A stretch of 64,000 bases of DNA, taken from the NCBI GenBank assembly GCA_022925895.1, contig JAKSYS010000019.1, forward strand, positions 1 to 64,000. Direction: 5' to 3'. The notes under the pieces were generated by a model that made no database searches, was not told where the DNA came from, and worked only from the letters and a program-made list of their open reading frames with translations. The DNA is from Fragilaria crotonensis. Its lineage: Eukaryota > Bacillariophyta > Fragilariophyceae > Fragilariales > Fragilariaceae. Below, one piece after another: positions 10,227 through 20,122 of the stretch (its first letter is position 1; each line of letters starts with the position of its first letter). The position numbers were made by a program, and so were the translations under genes.

Positions 10227-10390
10227 TGGGGCTCCTGGATCGCCCCACCTCAGTGGTTCTTCGTCCCCTGGGTCTGACATGGAGTGCAGGAATGAACGTA
10301 CGTTTGGTGGGTAACGATGGCCTTACTAGGGATCGTGACCCTCCCTCTTCCACGACCTTCTCGGAGTCTCCCATGGAGTCGATTGGTTGC
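10224..10390 (-). repeat. DIRS split direct repeat B, internal copy
   Basis: 167 bases identical to 9725-9891; lies directly after the recombinase ORF on the coding strand. Confidence 0.95.
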
Positions 10391-10479
10391 CCATGGAGAG
10401 GACGAGGTTGCCCAAAGAGGCCAAAGGCATGAGGGTGGGGCGACGGAGGAGCGAAGGGAGGGAAAGAAAAGAGCGAAGG

Positions 10480-11613
10480 TTACCCGGGGGCCATGCGGAA
10501 GGAGCCGCCATGAAGCATGGCGGCGGAGAGCCCGGTCATGATAGGCTGGGCCTGGACGTGGAGATAGCGGTAGAGTTCATCCGACTTCCAGCGCCCGATC
10601 ATGCGGATGCGTTCACCGGCGACGCCAGCGCAAAGCAGGGCCATGGCCCCGCCCGCACGGGTGGAGCGCGAGGAGACGTCCCCTGGGAGGTAGGACGGGT
10701 CGGGGTAGACGGCCAATGTTGCTCGAATGCGGCGAGTGAGGTCGGCGGACATGATGTAGCGGAAGGGGCCCAACGGTTGGGCGGGGCTACGTGCGTTGAG
10801 AGGAGTGGCCGGGGTGGCTCCCGGGAGGTCACGAAGAGCGAGGACGCGGTCGATCAGGCACAGGACGGGGCAAATGTGCGGATCGCCCGAGCGGCCGTGG
10901 CCAATTTTTTCGCCGCGGACGCCATTTTTCTGCCGTGTAAAAGTAAGGGAGGCAAAGGTGGCGGCGCGGAGGTCGGAGACGGGGCAGTGCATGTGGTCAA
11001 TGGCGCGGGAGCCAATCCACAGGGTGAGATCGCGAACGCGGAAGAGGCTGTCGGTGGTATCGTTGGGACAGCCCACGTATTCACCTGGGCGCAACAGGAA
11101 GAAGACGCCAATGGTAAGGGTGGCCGCTTCAGCGCGGGCGACGGGGCAGTTGGCTTGATGCGCCAGGGCAACGACTTGGCGGAGGAGCGTCATAGGCAGA
11201 GGCTTGACACGCGACGGAGGCGGGTCCGCCTGCGCCCAGGCACGGTAGAGCGAGGCCAAGCGAAAGTCCAGGTGGCCGTGCGCGTTCATGCGAGGGTCAG
11301 CGGCCCCCAGCCCGGCGTACGCCTGGCCCACGGCGCGGAGGACTTCCTCCACGTTGCGAGACCGCATCGGTCGACGGCGGGGTGAGACAGTGCCGCTGCG
11401 GAGGCGTTGGGCGAAGAGTAGCAACAGTGGGACCGGATCGGTGGGCAAGGAGTCGGGGTCACTGCCGGTGGCTGCACAGAACATGGCCCACAGGCGTCCG
11501 GATGAGCCGGCGGCAAGGACGCGTTGTGCAGAAACGCGTGATCGGGTGGCCGCCTGAACAGCGAGCCAATCAGTGCCGAGTTGGCGGCGGGCGTCAGGGT
11601 CCAGAGCTGCCAA
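10480..11613 (-). CDS. DIRS tyrosine recombinase
   Basis: An open frame of up to 377 codons. In order it shows an N-terminal SAM-like helical part, LLRPGEYVG (first catalytic Arg in the algal DIRS pattern), a KNG...GHG strand turn, then SSRSTRAGGAMALL and GRWKSDELYRYLH with the nucleophile Tyr. The box usually read as HxxR is R-S-T-R here, so the His is replaced. The enzyme would join the circular cDNA to the target at a short shared triplet. The reading frame overlaps the RT/RNase H frame by about 330 bases (11286-11613) and has no ATG at its upstream end, so it may be expressed by frameshifting or from an internal ATG. Confidence 0.88.
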   Translation of the reverse strand: MAALDPDARRQLGTDWLAVQAATRSRVSAQRVLAAGSSGRLWAMFCAATGSDPDSLPTDPVPLLLLFAQRLRSGTVSPRRRPMRSRNVEEVLRAVGQAYAGLGAADPRMNAHGHLDFRLASLYRAWAQADPPPSRVKPLPMTLLRQVVALAHQANCPVARAEAATLTIGVFFLLRPGEYVGCPNDTTDSLFRVRDLTLWIGSRAIDHMHCPVSDLRAATFASLTFTRQKNGVRGEKIGHGRSGDPHICPVLCLIDRVLALRDLPGATPATPLNARSPAQPLGPFRYIMSADLTRRIRATLAVYPDPSYLPGDVSSRSTRAGGAMALLCAGVAGERIRMIGRWKSDELYRYLHVQAQPIMTGLSAAMLHGGSFRMAPG

Positions 11614-13553
11614 GGAGATACCTGTGGGTAGCGGGCGTTAAAGTGTGAGAGCAACTCGTCATCGGTCAGATGCCACAAGCGACTCGCGTCGTCGGCCATG
11701 ACGTTAGACGGTCCGGCGATGTGATTGTGTGTGGAAACGTAGCGGTGCTGCCGTTGGTGGAGGGAGTTGAGCCGGAGGAGGTACGCGCGGGCCGAAGTGG
11801 CCGTGGCGGAGCCTTTGTCGGACCAGGACAGAGCCGCCCGGTTGTCTGTCGCCATCCAGAGCGTGTGCTCTGCGACCGGCAGTCGGCGGGACAGGACGTC
11901 TTTATGCGCAATGAGAGCGGTCAATTCGAGGTCGGAGATGGAGAGAGTGCCTCGCGGATTCTCGGAGGTGACCATGGCGCGAACGACCGCATCGGGAAAA
12001 CGTTGTCGCCACACGATTGGGGCGGTAGACCCTTGCGTGGTGAACCAGACGCCGCCCATACCTTGTTGGCATGCGTCGCAGGCGCCCATGTAGGTGGGCA
12101 TAGTGGGAGCGAGTTCCCGAAGGCGTGTCGGTCGTGCGGCCAGTGTGTCAGCGATGGCGCGGAAGTCCGAAGCCATGTGCCAGACGTGCGGCGTGATGCG
12201 TACTCGGTTACGGTCTGCTTTCGACAAAGCGGCCTGGAGCAGTGAGAATAGACCACGTGAGCCTGGCAAGGCCGGAGACATTGAGCGCAGCTCACCCAGT
12301 AGTCGATGCCATGTGTTGACGGAGGCTCGTTTGTGAGGTGGGCTGATCAGCTCCAACAATTGGTACAGGCGCTCCAGGCGATGTGGGGGTAAGTTGAGCG
12401 TACCCTCCCGTGTGTCGATGTCCCAGCCGAGGATGCGCTTGTTGGTCGCCCAGCACGCATCTCCCCGCAACATCTTCTTCACCGACGCGGGCTCTTTGCG
12501 ATGAGGCGGATCGTGAGGCGCAAGGGGACGGAAGACGTCGTCGATGGAATGCAACGACGCTCGGAGAACTTTCTGCTTTTGGTGCTCCGTTTGCGCCATT
12601 AGTATAAAGTCATCGACATATACGTCGACGGCTGCAACGGGTGGTCGACCCCCCGGTGCATGGTGCGCCGCTTGTCGGGGAAGTCCGCCCTTGCCCTGGA
12701 CCTCATCGGCATCGCCCGGCTGTGTAGCGGCTACCGCTTCCAACCGGTGTGCCGTGCTGTGCGCACGCGCAGCGGTGCGTGTGCGCAGCCTGGTATTGGC
12801 CAGATCGCAGGCCGTCTCAGTTAGAGTCGTGAAATACGGGGGGGACTCAACCCATCCCATGGGTAGTGTGAGTGGAAATGCGATTAGAGGAGGCTGTCCA
12901 GGCGAAGTGGGTAAAACGACGCCTAACTTATGGATGTCCGCCGTCTGCAGCCAGACTCTATAGAAACCGTCAGCGATGTCGATCTTTGATAGATAGACGT
13001 CGCCGTAACGGGGGTCGGCATGCAGGATTCTGGAGATGACGCGTTGTAAAGTGCGTCCAAATTGCATAGCCTCGGGAGGCGCGAGTGGGACCGTTTCGGC
13101 GTTAACGTCGGAGAAACTATAATCGACAATCAATCGTGGTTGTCGATCACGCTGCGGCACTGATCCCAGCGGGGACACTCGTAGGTTGGGCCATTGGCGC
13201 ACGACGGCGTATGGCAGTACGGCCCAGTATCCTTGTGCACAAAACTCGGCCATTTCTCTGAAGACAAACTCACGGTCCGTTTGCGCGGATTTGTGTGACC
13301 CCCGATGGACTGCCTCGTCGCATCTCTGCTTGCTCCAAGGCACAGTGGTTATCCAGACGCTCGCTCCTTTCCGTCGCAAATGCTGTAACAGCCGTGAAGC
13401 CTTGTGCTTGATTCTTCGGACTCCTTCCGACATATTGGGCTCACCGCGTAATCGTGCAACTACCTTCGGCCAACCAAGTGCATGAACTGCCTCGGCCGTT
13501 TGCAACGCCAACTTACCAAGTATTGTCTCTGCCGCTGAAAGGTCTGGATGCAT
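11286..13553 (-). CDS. DIRS reverse transcriptase-RNase H
   Basis: 755 codons from an ATG at 13553. RT blocks in order: RLIVDYSFSDVN (fingers), YLSKIDIADGFYRV with the first catalytic Asp, LPMGWVESPPYF, then DVYVDDFILM carrying the catalytic DD pair. After the thumb, MGACDACQQGMGG begins RNase H (first Asp), with ELTALIAHKDVL and the ATDNRAALSW block following. The polymerase copies the element RNA. The C-terminal ~110 codons overlap the recombinase frame and may not be conserved protein. No DNA methyltransferase-like domain of the DIRS1 group is seen, which favours the PAT-like group. No stop or shift interrupts the frame. Confidence 0.93.
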   Translation of the reverse strand: MHPDLSAAETILGKLALQTAEAVHALGWPKVVARLRGEPNMSEGVRRIKHKASRLLQHLRRKGASVWITTVPWSKQRCDEAVHRGSHKSAQTDREFVFREMAEFCAQGYWAVLPYAVVRQWPNLRVSPLGSVPQRDRQPRLIVDYSFSDVNAETVPLAPPEAMQFGRTLQRVISRILHADPRYGDVYLSKIDIADGFYRVWLQTADIHKLGVVLPTSPGQPPLIAFPLTLPMGWVESPPYFTTLTETACDLANTRLRTRTAARAHSTAHRLEAVAATQPGDADEVQGKGGLPRQAAHHAPGGRPPVAAVDVYVDDFILMAQTEHQKQKVLRASLHSIDDVFRPLAPHDPPHRKEPASVKKMLRGDACWATNKRILGWDIDTREGTLNLPPHRLERLYQLLELISPPHKRASVNTWHRLLGELRSMSPALPGSRGLFSLLQAALSKADRNRVRITPHVWHMASDFRAIADTLAARPTRLRELAPTMPTYMGACDACQQGMGGVWFTTQGSTAPIVWRQRFPDAVVRAMVTSENPRGTLSISDLELTALIAHKDVLSRRLPVAEHTLWMATDNRAALSWSDKGSATATSARAYLLRLNSLHQRQHRYVSTHNHIAGPSNVMADDASRLWHLTDDELLSHFNARYPQVSPWQLWTLTPAANSALIGSLFRRPPDHAFLHNASLPPAHPDACGPCSVQPPAVTPTPCPPIRSHCCYSSPNASAAALSHPAVDRCGLATWRKSSAPWARRTPGWGPLTLA

Positions 13554-13658
13554 GGAGTCCGCCGGCCGCCCTTGCCCAAGCCAGGGCGGCGCTGTTCGTA
13601 GCCAGGGGGATTCCGTCCCCGCGCCCGGTGGCGCGACGGTGTCCTCCTGGCCTGACCG

Positions 13659-15836
13659 TCAGGCACGACTAGGTGCCGAGGATGGGGTCGCGATGTGCTC
13701 TCGGCAGAAAGTCAAGAGTCGCGTACGTTCTGCGGCGTTGGCAAATGGCACGTGTGCGCTGCTACGTCGACAATTTGCAAAGCAGCACCCTCGTGTCCAC
13801 CATGCGATGCAGAATTCTCTGCCTGCGTCATTGTGCGGTGGGGGATGCTCCCGGAGGATTGGTCGTGTGCCCCCAGGACGGACGACGATGCTGGTGAAGT
13901 CCGCGTCTGGCGCGGGATTGTCCACTCGCGTGACCGCTGGGCGTGTGTCGGCAGTGAGGGTGGACACGCCGGTGTTTGCCGTGGAGACTGTACCACCGCC
14001 GGTCGAGACCGTGCCCGGCATCCTTGAACCTCCGCTTGATGTCGTGCTGAACCTCGGTGGGGGAGTTAGATAGCCTTCTGGGAGCGGTACCCAGTTACTC
14101 CCGTTGCTAAAGGTTCCATGGCGTAGATCCCAAAGCAGTGATCTGAAATCGGGTAGGTCAATGCCATCGTGGCTGTCTGCGATGTTTGTGCTCACGCCTT
14201 GTAGATAGTCATGCACATTGACCTGTACCGTTCGCAGGATACAAGGGTAGTACATGTTGGCAACCGCCGGTGTGAGTGTCGCCTGTTGGTAGTACTTCTC
14301 CGTGATGAACGGTACGGCGTTATTCAAGGCCGCATACAGCTTCCACATGGCTGCTACAAGTGGATTGTCGGGGCCGGTGCCCTGAAACAGTGTCTGGCAG
14401 AGCACTGCGTATCGTCCAATTGTGATGACCACGTCTGTTGCATCGCGTGGGAACTTTACTTTCTCCTGCTCGCGCAGTGTTCGATAATCGGCAAGGCTTG
14501 CCGAGTGCTCGCCTTGCGCCAGTTGGTTGCCAATCTCTGCTGATTCCAGTGCTTGGAGCTGGCTAGCACCGCCGGCGTAGGACACAGCGAAAGGTTGGCA
14601 GCCAGACGATAGGTCGTCGACTCCAAGTCCGACGAATTGGAAGCCTGTCACCATCTGCTTTAACGTGGCGGTGACCACCGGCGTGTACAGCTCCGGCGCC
14701 AGTCCGCGTGCCATACACACCCGCTGGAACTCCTGAACGAGTACGGTATGTTGCTCTCCTTTGGCACAATTGGCCAGACGGCACCAGACCGCGGCTACGG
14801 CGGTGGGGAGCGCTACATTCCCAAATCTGAGGAGCGTACGATAGGTTTCCTTGTAGGCTTCTTGCACTGTCTTGGGTTCGCGCTCCCTCCGCTCGTCTGC
14901 ATTGGTACCCCCGCCACCTTCTCGTGTGAGGGCACGTAGGGCTCCCGCTAGTGTACCAGTCATGTCGGCTGTTGCCGGGTCCGGCGCATTGAGAGCAGGA
15001 AGGTCTCCGCGTACCTTCCCCGTGAAGTATCGATACACGACTTCCGGTAAGTGCAAAGGTGGTAGGTTGTGGTACACCGCGGGCACTGCGTTTAGAGGAC
15101 CTAGGCCGCCACGTGCCGTGCACGCCGCCTTCAGCCATGTGAGGACATCTTGGCACCGGTCCAATTCGCCGCGTGCCACCATCGCTCCATGCAGTTCCTG
15201 ATAAGCCGTCTTGGGGCTCACCCCACGTCGATGGATCAACAGGGCCGCATAGTACCCCGGCAAGATCTGTACATGTCGGGGTCGAACCACCTCGGTCTCT
15301 GGGTCCTCGTCTGTATAAGGGCCTAGGGGCCCCACGGCTTCGTTCCATGTGGGGATTAGGACCGCCATCCCTGCGGTTGTCGGGACTCGTACAGGAGTCG
15401 CCACTAAGTGGAAGGTAGTCCCCGGTACGTCCACCGTCGGGTACTGATGGGGGAGAATGTCTCCGAGGAGCCCCAGCACATGATCATGGAATCCCGAAGC
15501 CGGCTCGCCCGGCAAGTCCATGTAGCGCATGAGGCGGTGGACTATGTGGACCTCGTATGCGCCCCCGATGCCGGTAACCATGCACAAGAAGGCCATAGGC
15601 TGGCGGTCGCTGAGGTTTGCAGTCTGGTCCCTTAGCGCAGCGGGGGTGGGTCCACCATCAAAGCGGTAGCCTTGCATGTACTCTGCGAGCCGGTCGGGGG
15701 GGGGGCTGTTCGATTCATCGTTGAACAGTTCCCTGTAGCAACGGGGGAAGGGCAAGGCCACGGGTGGGGCCACCGGTACCTCCGGTGGGCCTCCGGCTCT
15801 CCCTTCCACGGGAGCTCTGCCTAAAGGATGGGCCAT
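13659..15836 (-). CDS. DIRS gag-like protein
   Basis: 725 codons from an ATG at 15836, ending 105 bases before the RT ATG. The body is not recognisable by motif, as is usual for DIRS gag. The last 60 residues hold a compact Cys/His cluster (C-x6-C-C-x3-C-x5-H in FCIAWWTRGCCFANCRRSSAH), a CCCH-like finger probably binding nucleic acid. A Thr/Ser/Gly-rich linker (GTVSTGGGTVSTANTGVST) precedes it. Its position right after repeat A on the coding strand and its length support a capsid role. Confidence 0.8.
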   Translation of the reverse strand: MAHPLGRAPVEGRAGGPPEVPVAPPVALPFPRCYRELFNDESNSPPPDRLAEYMQGYRFDGGPTPAALRDQTANLSDRQPMAFLCMVTGIGGAYEVHIVHRLMRYMDLPGEPASGFHDHVLGLLGDILPHQYPTVDVPGTTFHLVATPVRVPTTAGMAVLIPTWNEAVGPLGPYTDEDPETEVVRPRHVQILPGYYAALLIHRRGVSPKTAYQELHGAMVARGELDRCQDVLTWLKAACTARGGLGPLNAVPAVYHNLPPLHLPEVVYRYFTGKVRGDLPALNAPDPATADMTGTLAGALRALTREGGGGTNADERREREPKTVQEAYKETYRTLLRFGNVALPTAVAAVWCRLANCAKGEQHTVLVQEFQRVCMARGLAPELYTPVVTATLKQMVTGFQFVGLGVDDLSSGCQPFAVSYAGGASQLQALESAEIGNQLAQGEHSASLADYRTLREQEKVKFPRDATDVVITIGRYAVLCQTLFQGTGPDNPLVAAMWKLYAALNNAVPFITEKYYQQATLTPAVANMYYPCILRTVQVNVHDYLQGVSTNIADSHDGIDLPDFRSLLWDLRHGTFSNGSNWVPLPEGYLTPPPRFSTTSSGGSRMPGTVSTGGGTVSTANTGVSTLTADTRPAVTRVDNPAPDADFTSIVVRPGGTRPILREHPPPHNDAGREFCIAWWTRGCCFANCRRSSAHVPFANAAERTRLLTFCREHIATPSSAPSRA

Positions 15837-15881
15837 GTCGATGATACTTCCTGAGTTGACAGCGAGCTGTGCCCGACGTTC

Positions 15882-16206
15882 GTTACGTTTAACTTATATT
15901 ACTTTCTCGCCTTGCGCTACGAAAAACGGTGTCCGATTCGTGTCGGTTCACCAGTAGCTCTCGACGATTCTTGTTGAGTTGTTTCGGTGCCGCACCGAAT
16001 TTTAACAAAACAATGGTAACAGTCTTTGATCTCGTTCAAGGCACCAATCTTTTTGTATACGCGCGTGTAATAGTGTCTGGTACTCATGTACCGGTGGGCA
16101 TGTATGATATGTGGTAGGATTAGTAACATGTAGTAGGGTGATGAGTCGGCGACGTGTTCGCGGGGGGAATTCTGTCATCTTGTCGGTCCCTTACACCCAC
16201 TGACGG
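15882..16206 (-). repeat. DIRS split direct repeat A, outer copy
   Basis: 325 bases identical to 9902-10226; 5' terminus of the element on its coding strand and likely promoter region. Confidence 0.95.
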
Positions 16207-17169
16207 AGTAGAGGAAGTACCAGGAACAATTTCACACTCAGTATAAGTGCTCATACTTGCATGCATACACTCGTCTCCCTGGTACTGTACCTGGTACCAT
16301 GTATGCATACTCGTTCTGAGTACACGCACCTATACTGTATGTGCTATGGGTATATCATAAGAGATACCAACTATGTTATGCATACAGTAAATACGAGTAC
16401 TTGTACAATTGTACTACTACTACTCTACTCTAGTAGAGTAGAGTAGAAGTAGAAAGTACTTGTACCTGATCTTTTTGTCCGCAGCTGCAGTATTTCAGTA
16501 TTTCGTGTGGGAACTCCCATGGCATCTATATGAAATGAGTTACCAATACTGGAGTACTCGGAGTACTACAGTACTTCATTGTATGGCGATATGAGCGTTT
16601 AGGTACGAGTACAGTACATAGAACACTCAGCACTGGCATCTGGAATATGTATGTACTCGTATTACTCGTACTACGAGACTACGAGTCCGCTGAATTCTCG
16701 CTGTATAGTACTTGGAGTACTGTACTTGTTCCTGTACCTGGTTGGAGAAGGACTCGTATTGGAGAGTGGAGTAGTTTTTCTGTTCTTGTAACCGGTATGT
16801 CGATTCCTGGTTCAATTCACACCAAAACTTCTTATACGACTAAAACCGTTGGAAATTATGTTTCCCCAAAATTTAAGTATTCATGAGTGAATAAATATCA
16901 TAGTGGACACACACATTAATCTTGGGCAATTGGTAACCGCCAGTGTAGGGTACATCTATCATTTTTGCTTTGTAAACATGGAGGCAATCAAGCCAATCGG
17001 CACGTGGGAGGGCTCTCAACAATAAGTATCAAACTCTTCGGGGCCATTCGGTCTTGTAGCTAGAGAACAGACGACGTCAGAGAATCGCAGATTTCGAACG
17101 ATCACAAAGCAAGTGGAAGGGTAAACATCAGTTCCGTCTAGCAAAGGTTCAAGTCTGTAGCACTGTAAC
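16207..17169. other. Intergenic, GTAC-rich low-complexity sequence
   Basis: Dense runs of overlapping AGTAC/GTACT/CGAGTAC units at 16240-16470 and 16540-16740, including a near-palindrome CTACTCTACTCTAGTAGAGTAG at 16421 onward. The last 300 bases form the 5' flank of the transporter gene. No gene seen. Confidence 0.5.
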
Positions 17170-19297
17170 ATGCGCGCCCGTCGTCGATTCCATGGTTACT
17201 GTCCTCCAGCTGCAAGACGAACTACTAATGCAGTCATGTTTGGTGCTCTCGACGACTATACGTCTACTCTGAGTGGCATGGCAATTCAAGCTGGAAAACC
17301 GAACCCTCTTCTGGAAGTGTCTTTCATCAGGGAATCGATTGCCGCGTCCCTGGACGATGATGATGACGACTCGTCCGTCGCCGATATCATCAAATCAGTC
17401 GTTATGGGTATGCGTCTCAAGAATGACAATTTTTCGGAGGGGTCAAATGCATTTGTTACATCATTGAGCTACGACAGTCGGGATGGAAGGTCCGTGGTTT
17501 TTCGTCATTCGACAAGTGAGGGCCATCGCCTTTTATCGCATCAAGAACACGATGAGGCTCGTGATACATCTTTTCATTCTGTCAGTGACATAACTAAATT
17601 TCATGACGCGTTTACGTCTGAAACGGCCTCTCTTGCTTCTGCTGCATCTCTTGAGATCTCTGACGACGATTCTGGGGATGTCCCTGGGCATCATCCGGAA
17701 GGATCCTTCCTGTCGTTCCGTTTAAACTATCTGGTTGTCACTACTGCCATTATGCTTGCCGATGGGCTTCAAGGTGAGTTTCATTCTCGAAGTTTCGATG
17801 GTTCTGAACTAGAATACCCATCTTACTTTCTTTGATACTTTGCTAGGTACACATCTCTATGTTTTGTATGAAGGTTACGGGTATTCGGTGGCTTCTCTTT
17901 ATTGTTTGGGCTTTGTAACGGGGGCTGTAACATCTCCTATAACAGGACCACTTGTGGATCGACTTGGCCGCAAGAAGGCCGCACTTCTATACTGCGCACT
18001 TGAGATAGGAATAAACTTACTGGAGCAATATCCGGTTCTCGCCGGTTTGGTTCTCAGCCGCATGGTTGGTGGCATCACAACTAATCTTTTATCATCAGTG
18101 TTCGAAACATGGCTCGACACAGAATACAGAAAGCGAGGCTTTGACGAAGAGAAGTACGAAATTATTATGAGAGACTCAGTGGTGGTGAGCAACTTGGCAG
18201 CGATTGGTTCGGGTTACCTTGCGCATCACCTGGCTGAGCGGCTTGGTCCTGTGGGGCCATTTGAAGGAGCGGTAACTTGCACTGCAGTTGCGCTTGTTGT
18301 TGTTGCCGCTGTTTGGACTGAAAACTACGGGTGTGCCGATCCTGGAATCAAAAGTACCTTCCAGTATTTGGCTGGCGCTGTCGAGACCTTCAAGACCGAC
18401 TCCAAGGTCCTTCGCGTTGGGATCATTCAGGGTTTGACATGCGGGTCCATACAAATTTTCATCTTTTTGTGGTCTCCTGCGCTTCGTGAATTAGCTCGCG
18501 CTTCGCCCAAGAATGTGATCGGCCTCGATAGTCATGGGGAGCCAGCCTATGGCCTTGTATTCGGCGCGTTCATGGCTTGTGGCGTTCTTGGAGGTTTATT
18601 CGCTCCAACTGTCCGTGCAGCTGTCACACGATTATTGACCCCGTTGACGAGTTCCGCTCCTGTCGTCAGGATTGAAGGTGAAGGGGAAATTCGTCCCATG
18701 GCAGTGGAGTTCCTAGCTGCTGCCTGCTACTTGATATGTGCTGGACTGCTTCTGACACCCTACTGGTTGTCAGCAAACGGAGAATTATCTTTCTCGATTG
18801 CTCTGGCGTCATTCTTGCTGTATGAATTTATGGTTGGAATCTACATGCCTTGCGAAGGAGTTATTCGCTCCCTTTACATTCCTTCTGATTCTCGATGCTC
18901 CCTTATGACGCTGCCAAGAATGATTGTCAATATTGCTGTTTCCATCGGTGTCATATCAACGAACTTCATCGAGTAAGTTCGTCGTTTGGACTGTCCGCTT
19001 TCCCTGTCTGAGCATAGTACTTACTGATCTCACTATTTTCCGTTTAACAGTCTCAAGTGCGCTTTTGCCGCGGTTTCTGGGTTGATGATAATCTCTGCTA
19101 TATTACAGCTCTCCCTTGTATCTTCGCGAGAATGGGCCAGTCTGTTCGGCAAGGCGCACCGTCTCAAGCAGTCCATGTCCTTCAGTCTCCCTCGCGAGAC
19201 GAACGAGAAAAAGTATCAACGTAGCAAGTCGATGCCGACTGCTAAGTTTCGTAGTCTGTTGGAGGAAGATGGAGTTGAGCTGAAGAAACTGCAGTGA
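17170..19297 (+). CDS. Major facilitator, MFSD5/MOT2-type molybdate-anion transporter
   Basis: Three exons, 17170-17773, 17847-18972 and 19051-19297, with GT-AG introns of 73 and 78 bases, give 658 residues. The first ~185 residues are a soluble, Asp/Ser-rich region (DDDDDDSS) unusual for the family. The membrane core opens FRLNYLVVTTAIMLADGLQG then THLYVLYEGYGYSV, followed by the loop DRLGRKKAALLYC, the MFS motif A between helices 2 and 3, and RMVGGITTNLLSSVFETWL, the family signature after helix 4. The C-terminal basic tail is cytosolic. In animals and green algae this family imports molybdate, needed for nitrate reductase cofactor. The substrate here is inferred from family only. The second intron lies just before the last membrane helix. 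Confidence 0.88.
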
Positions 19298-20122
19298 GCA
19301 ATATCCCTGCTTCATTCGAACTAGGCCTACTTGTGCCAGTTATTCTGGTGCGATCGCCAGAGGATGCGCTTGTGGCATCAACGCCTGAGGAACATCGTGC
19401 CCTTTACCCGCGCGGGGCGATTCGCAGGATATGCCAACTTGCGGGGTTTGTGAGGAGCAACTCCATTTACAGGTTCCGGAAGTTCCTCCTTTTTGAGTTG
19501 GCCGTTGTCCTTCTGGAGGAGGTCGTATAGCCTTTGTTGCGACATCAACCATGACAAACCCCGGTACTGCTATAACAAATCTCAGTAACATCGTAAACAA
19601 ATGGAGCACCATACATGTAAAGTGTCTTTAGACTTTAGACAGCATTGAAGAGACAAACTCGACCACCAGCCACAACCACGACCCGACTCAAAAGTTCGAC
19701 GCTATGTGGTTTCTGGCGAGTACCTCGTAGATTACTACGAGTACTTACTCTCGAGATCGGTACAGTGTATGGTGTATGCGTATTAAACACGTATATCGAG
19801 TTTCGGGTCATCGAGTCCTGTGTGTGTGTATCTTCATTACGAGCGTTCTACTGCGTTCTGATCTGTAGCAGGTGGCATTTCCCGTTTCACGCTCATGGAT
19901 TGATCTTCTCGTTAATACCATTTTACCTTCGCAGTTTGCAGTCACGGGAAGGACTGAATCAGCATCAGAAATCGGTTTCAATTGCTGGATTGGGTTGAAG
20001 TAAGCACTTGCGTTCAGTCACCAAACGGGAAGCTTGTAATCGGTCTGCTGATAGCCTAGTTCGTCGAGACCTAGATCACGTCATTTGTTTGTCGATTCTT
20101 CCATTGTTCGACTCTGAAGGCA
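19298..20122. other. Intergenic, nothing recognised
   Basis: 3' flank of the transporter and 5' flank of the PDZ-tailed gene. Short GTAC-type run near 19720-19750. The frames of 78-117 codons here show no domain. Confidence 0.5.

Larger units (their letters stand above)
9725..16206 (-). mobile_element. Complete DIRS-order retroelement, PAT-like split direct repeats
   Basis: Read on the minus strand the order is: repeat A (16206-15882), gag-like ORF, RT/RNase H ORF, tyrosine recombinase ORF, repeat B (10390-10224) abutting repeat A (10226-9902), a 10-base G-rich spacer, then repeat B (9891-9725). This A1-ORFs-B1A2-B2 layout is that of PAT/Ngaro-type DIRS elements, which integrate a circular DNA by a tyrosine recombinase rather than a DDE integrase and leave no target duplication. 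The internal BA junction overlaps by CGG, and CGG is also what is shared by the two outer ends, as expected if crossover occurs at that triplet. Both repeat pairs appear identical, so the insertion is young. The interior is much more GC-rich than the host flanks. Confidence 0.93.

Noticed and set aside
10387-11385. Plus-strand frame of 332 codons inside the DIRS element
   Set aside because: It is the antisense of the recombinase and part of the RT frame in GC-rich DNA with few stops; composition is Gly/Arg/Ala without a domain.
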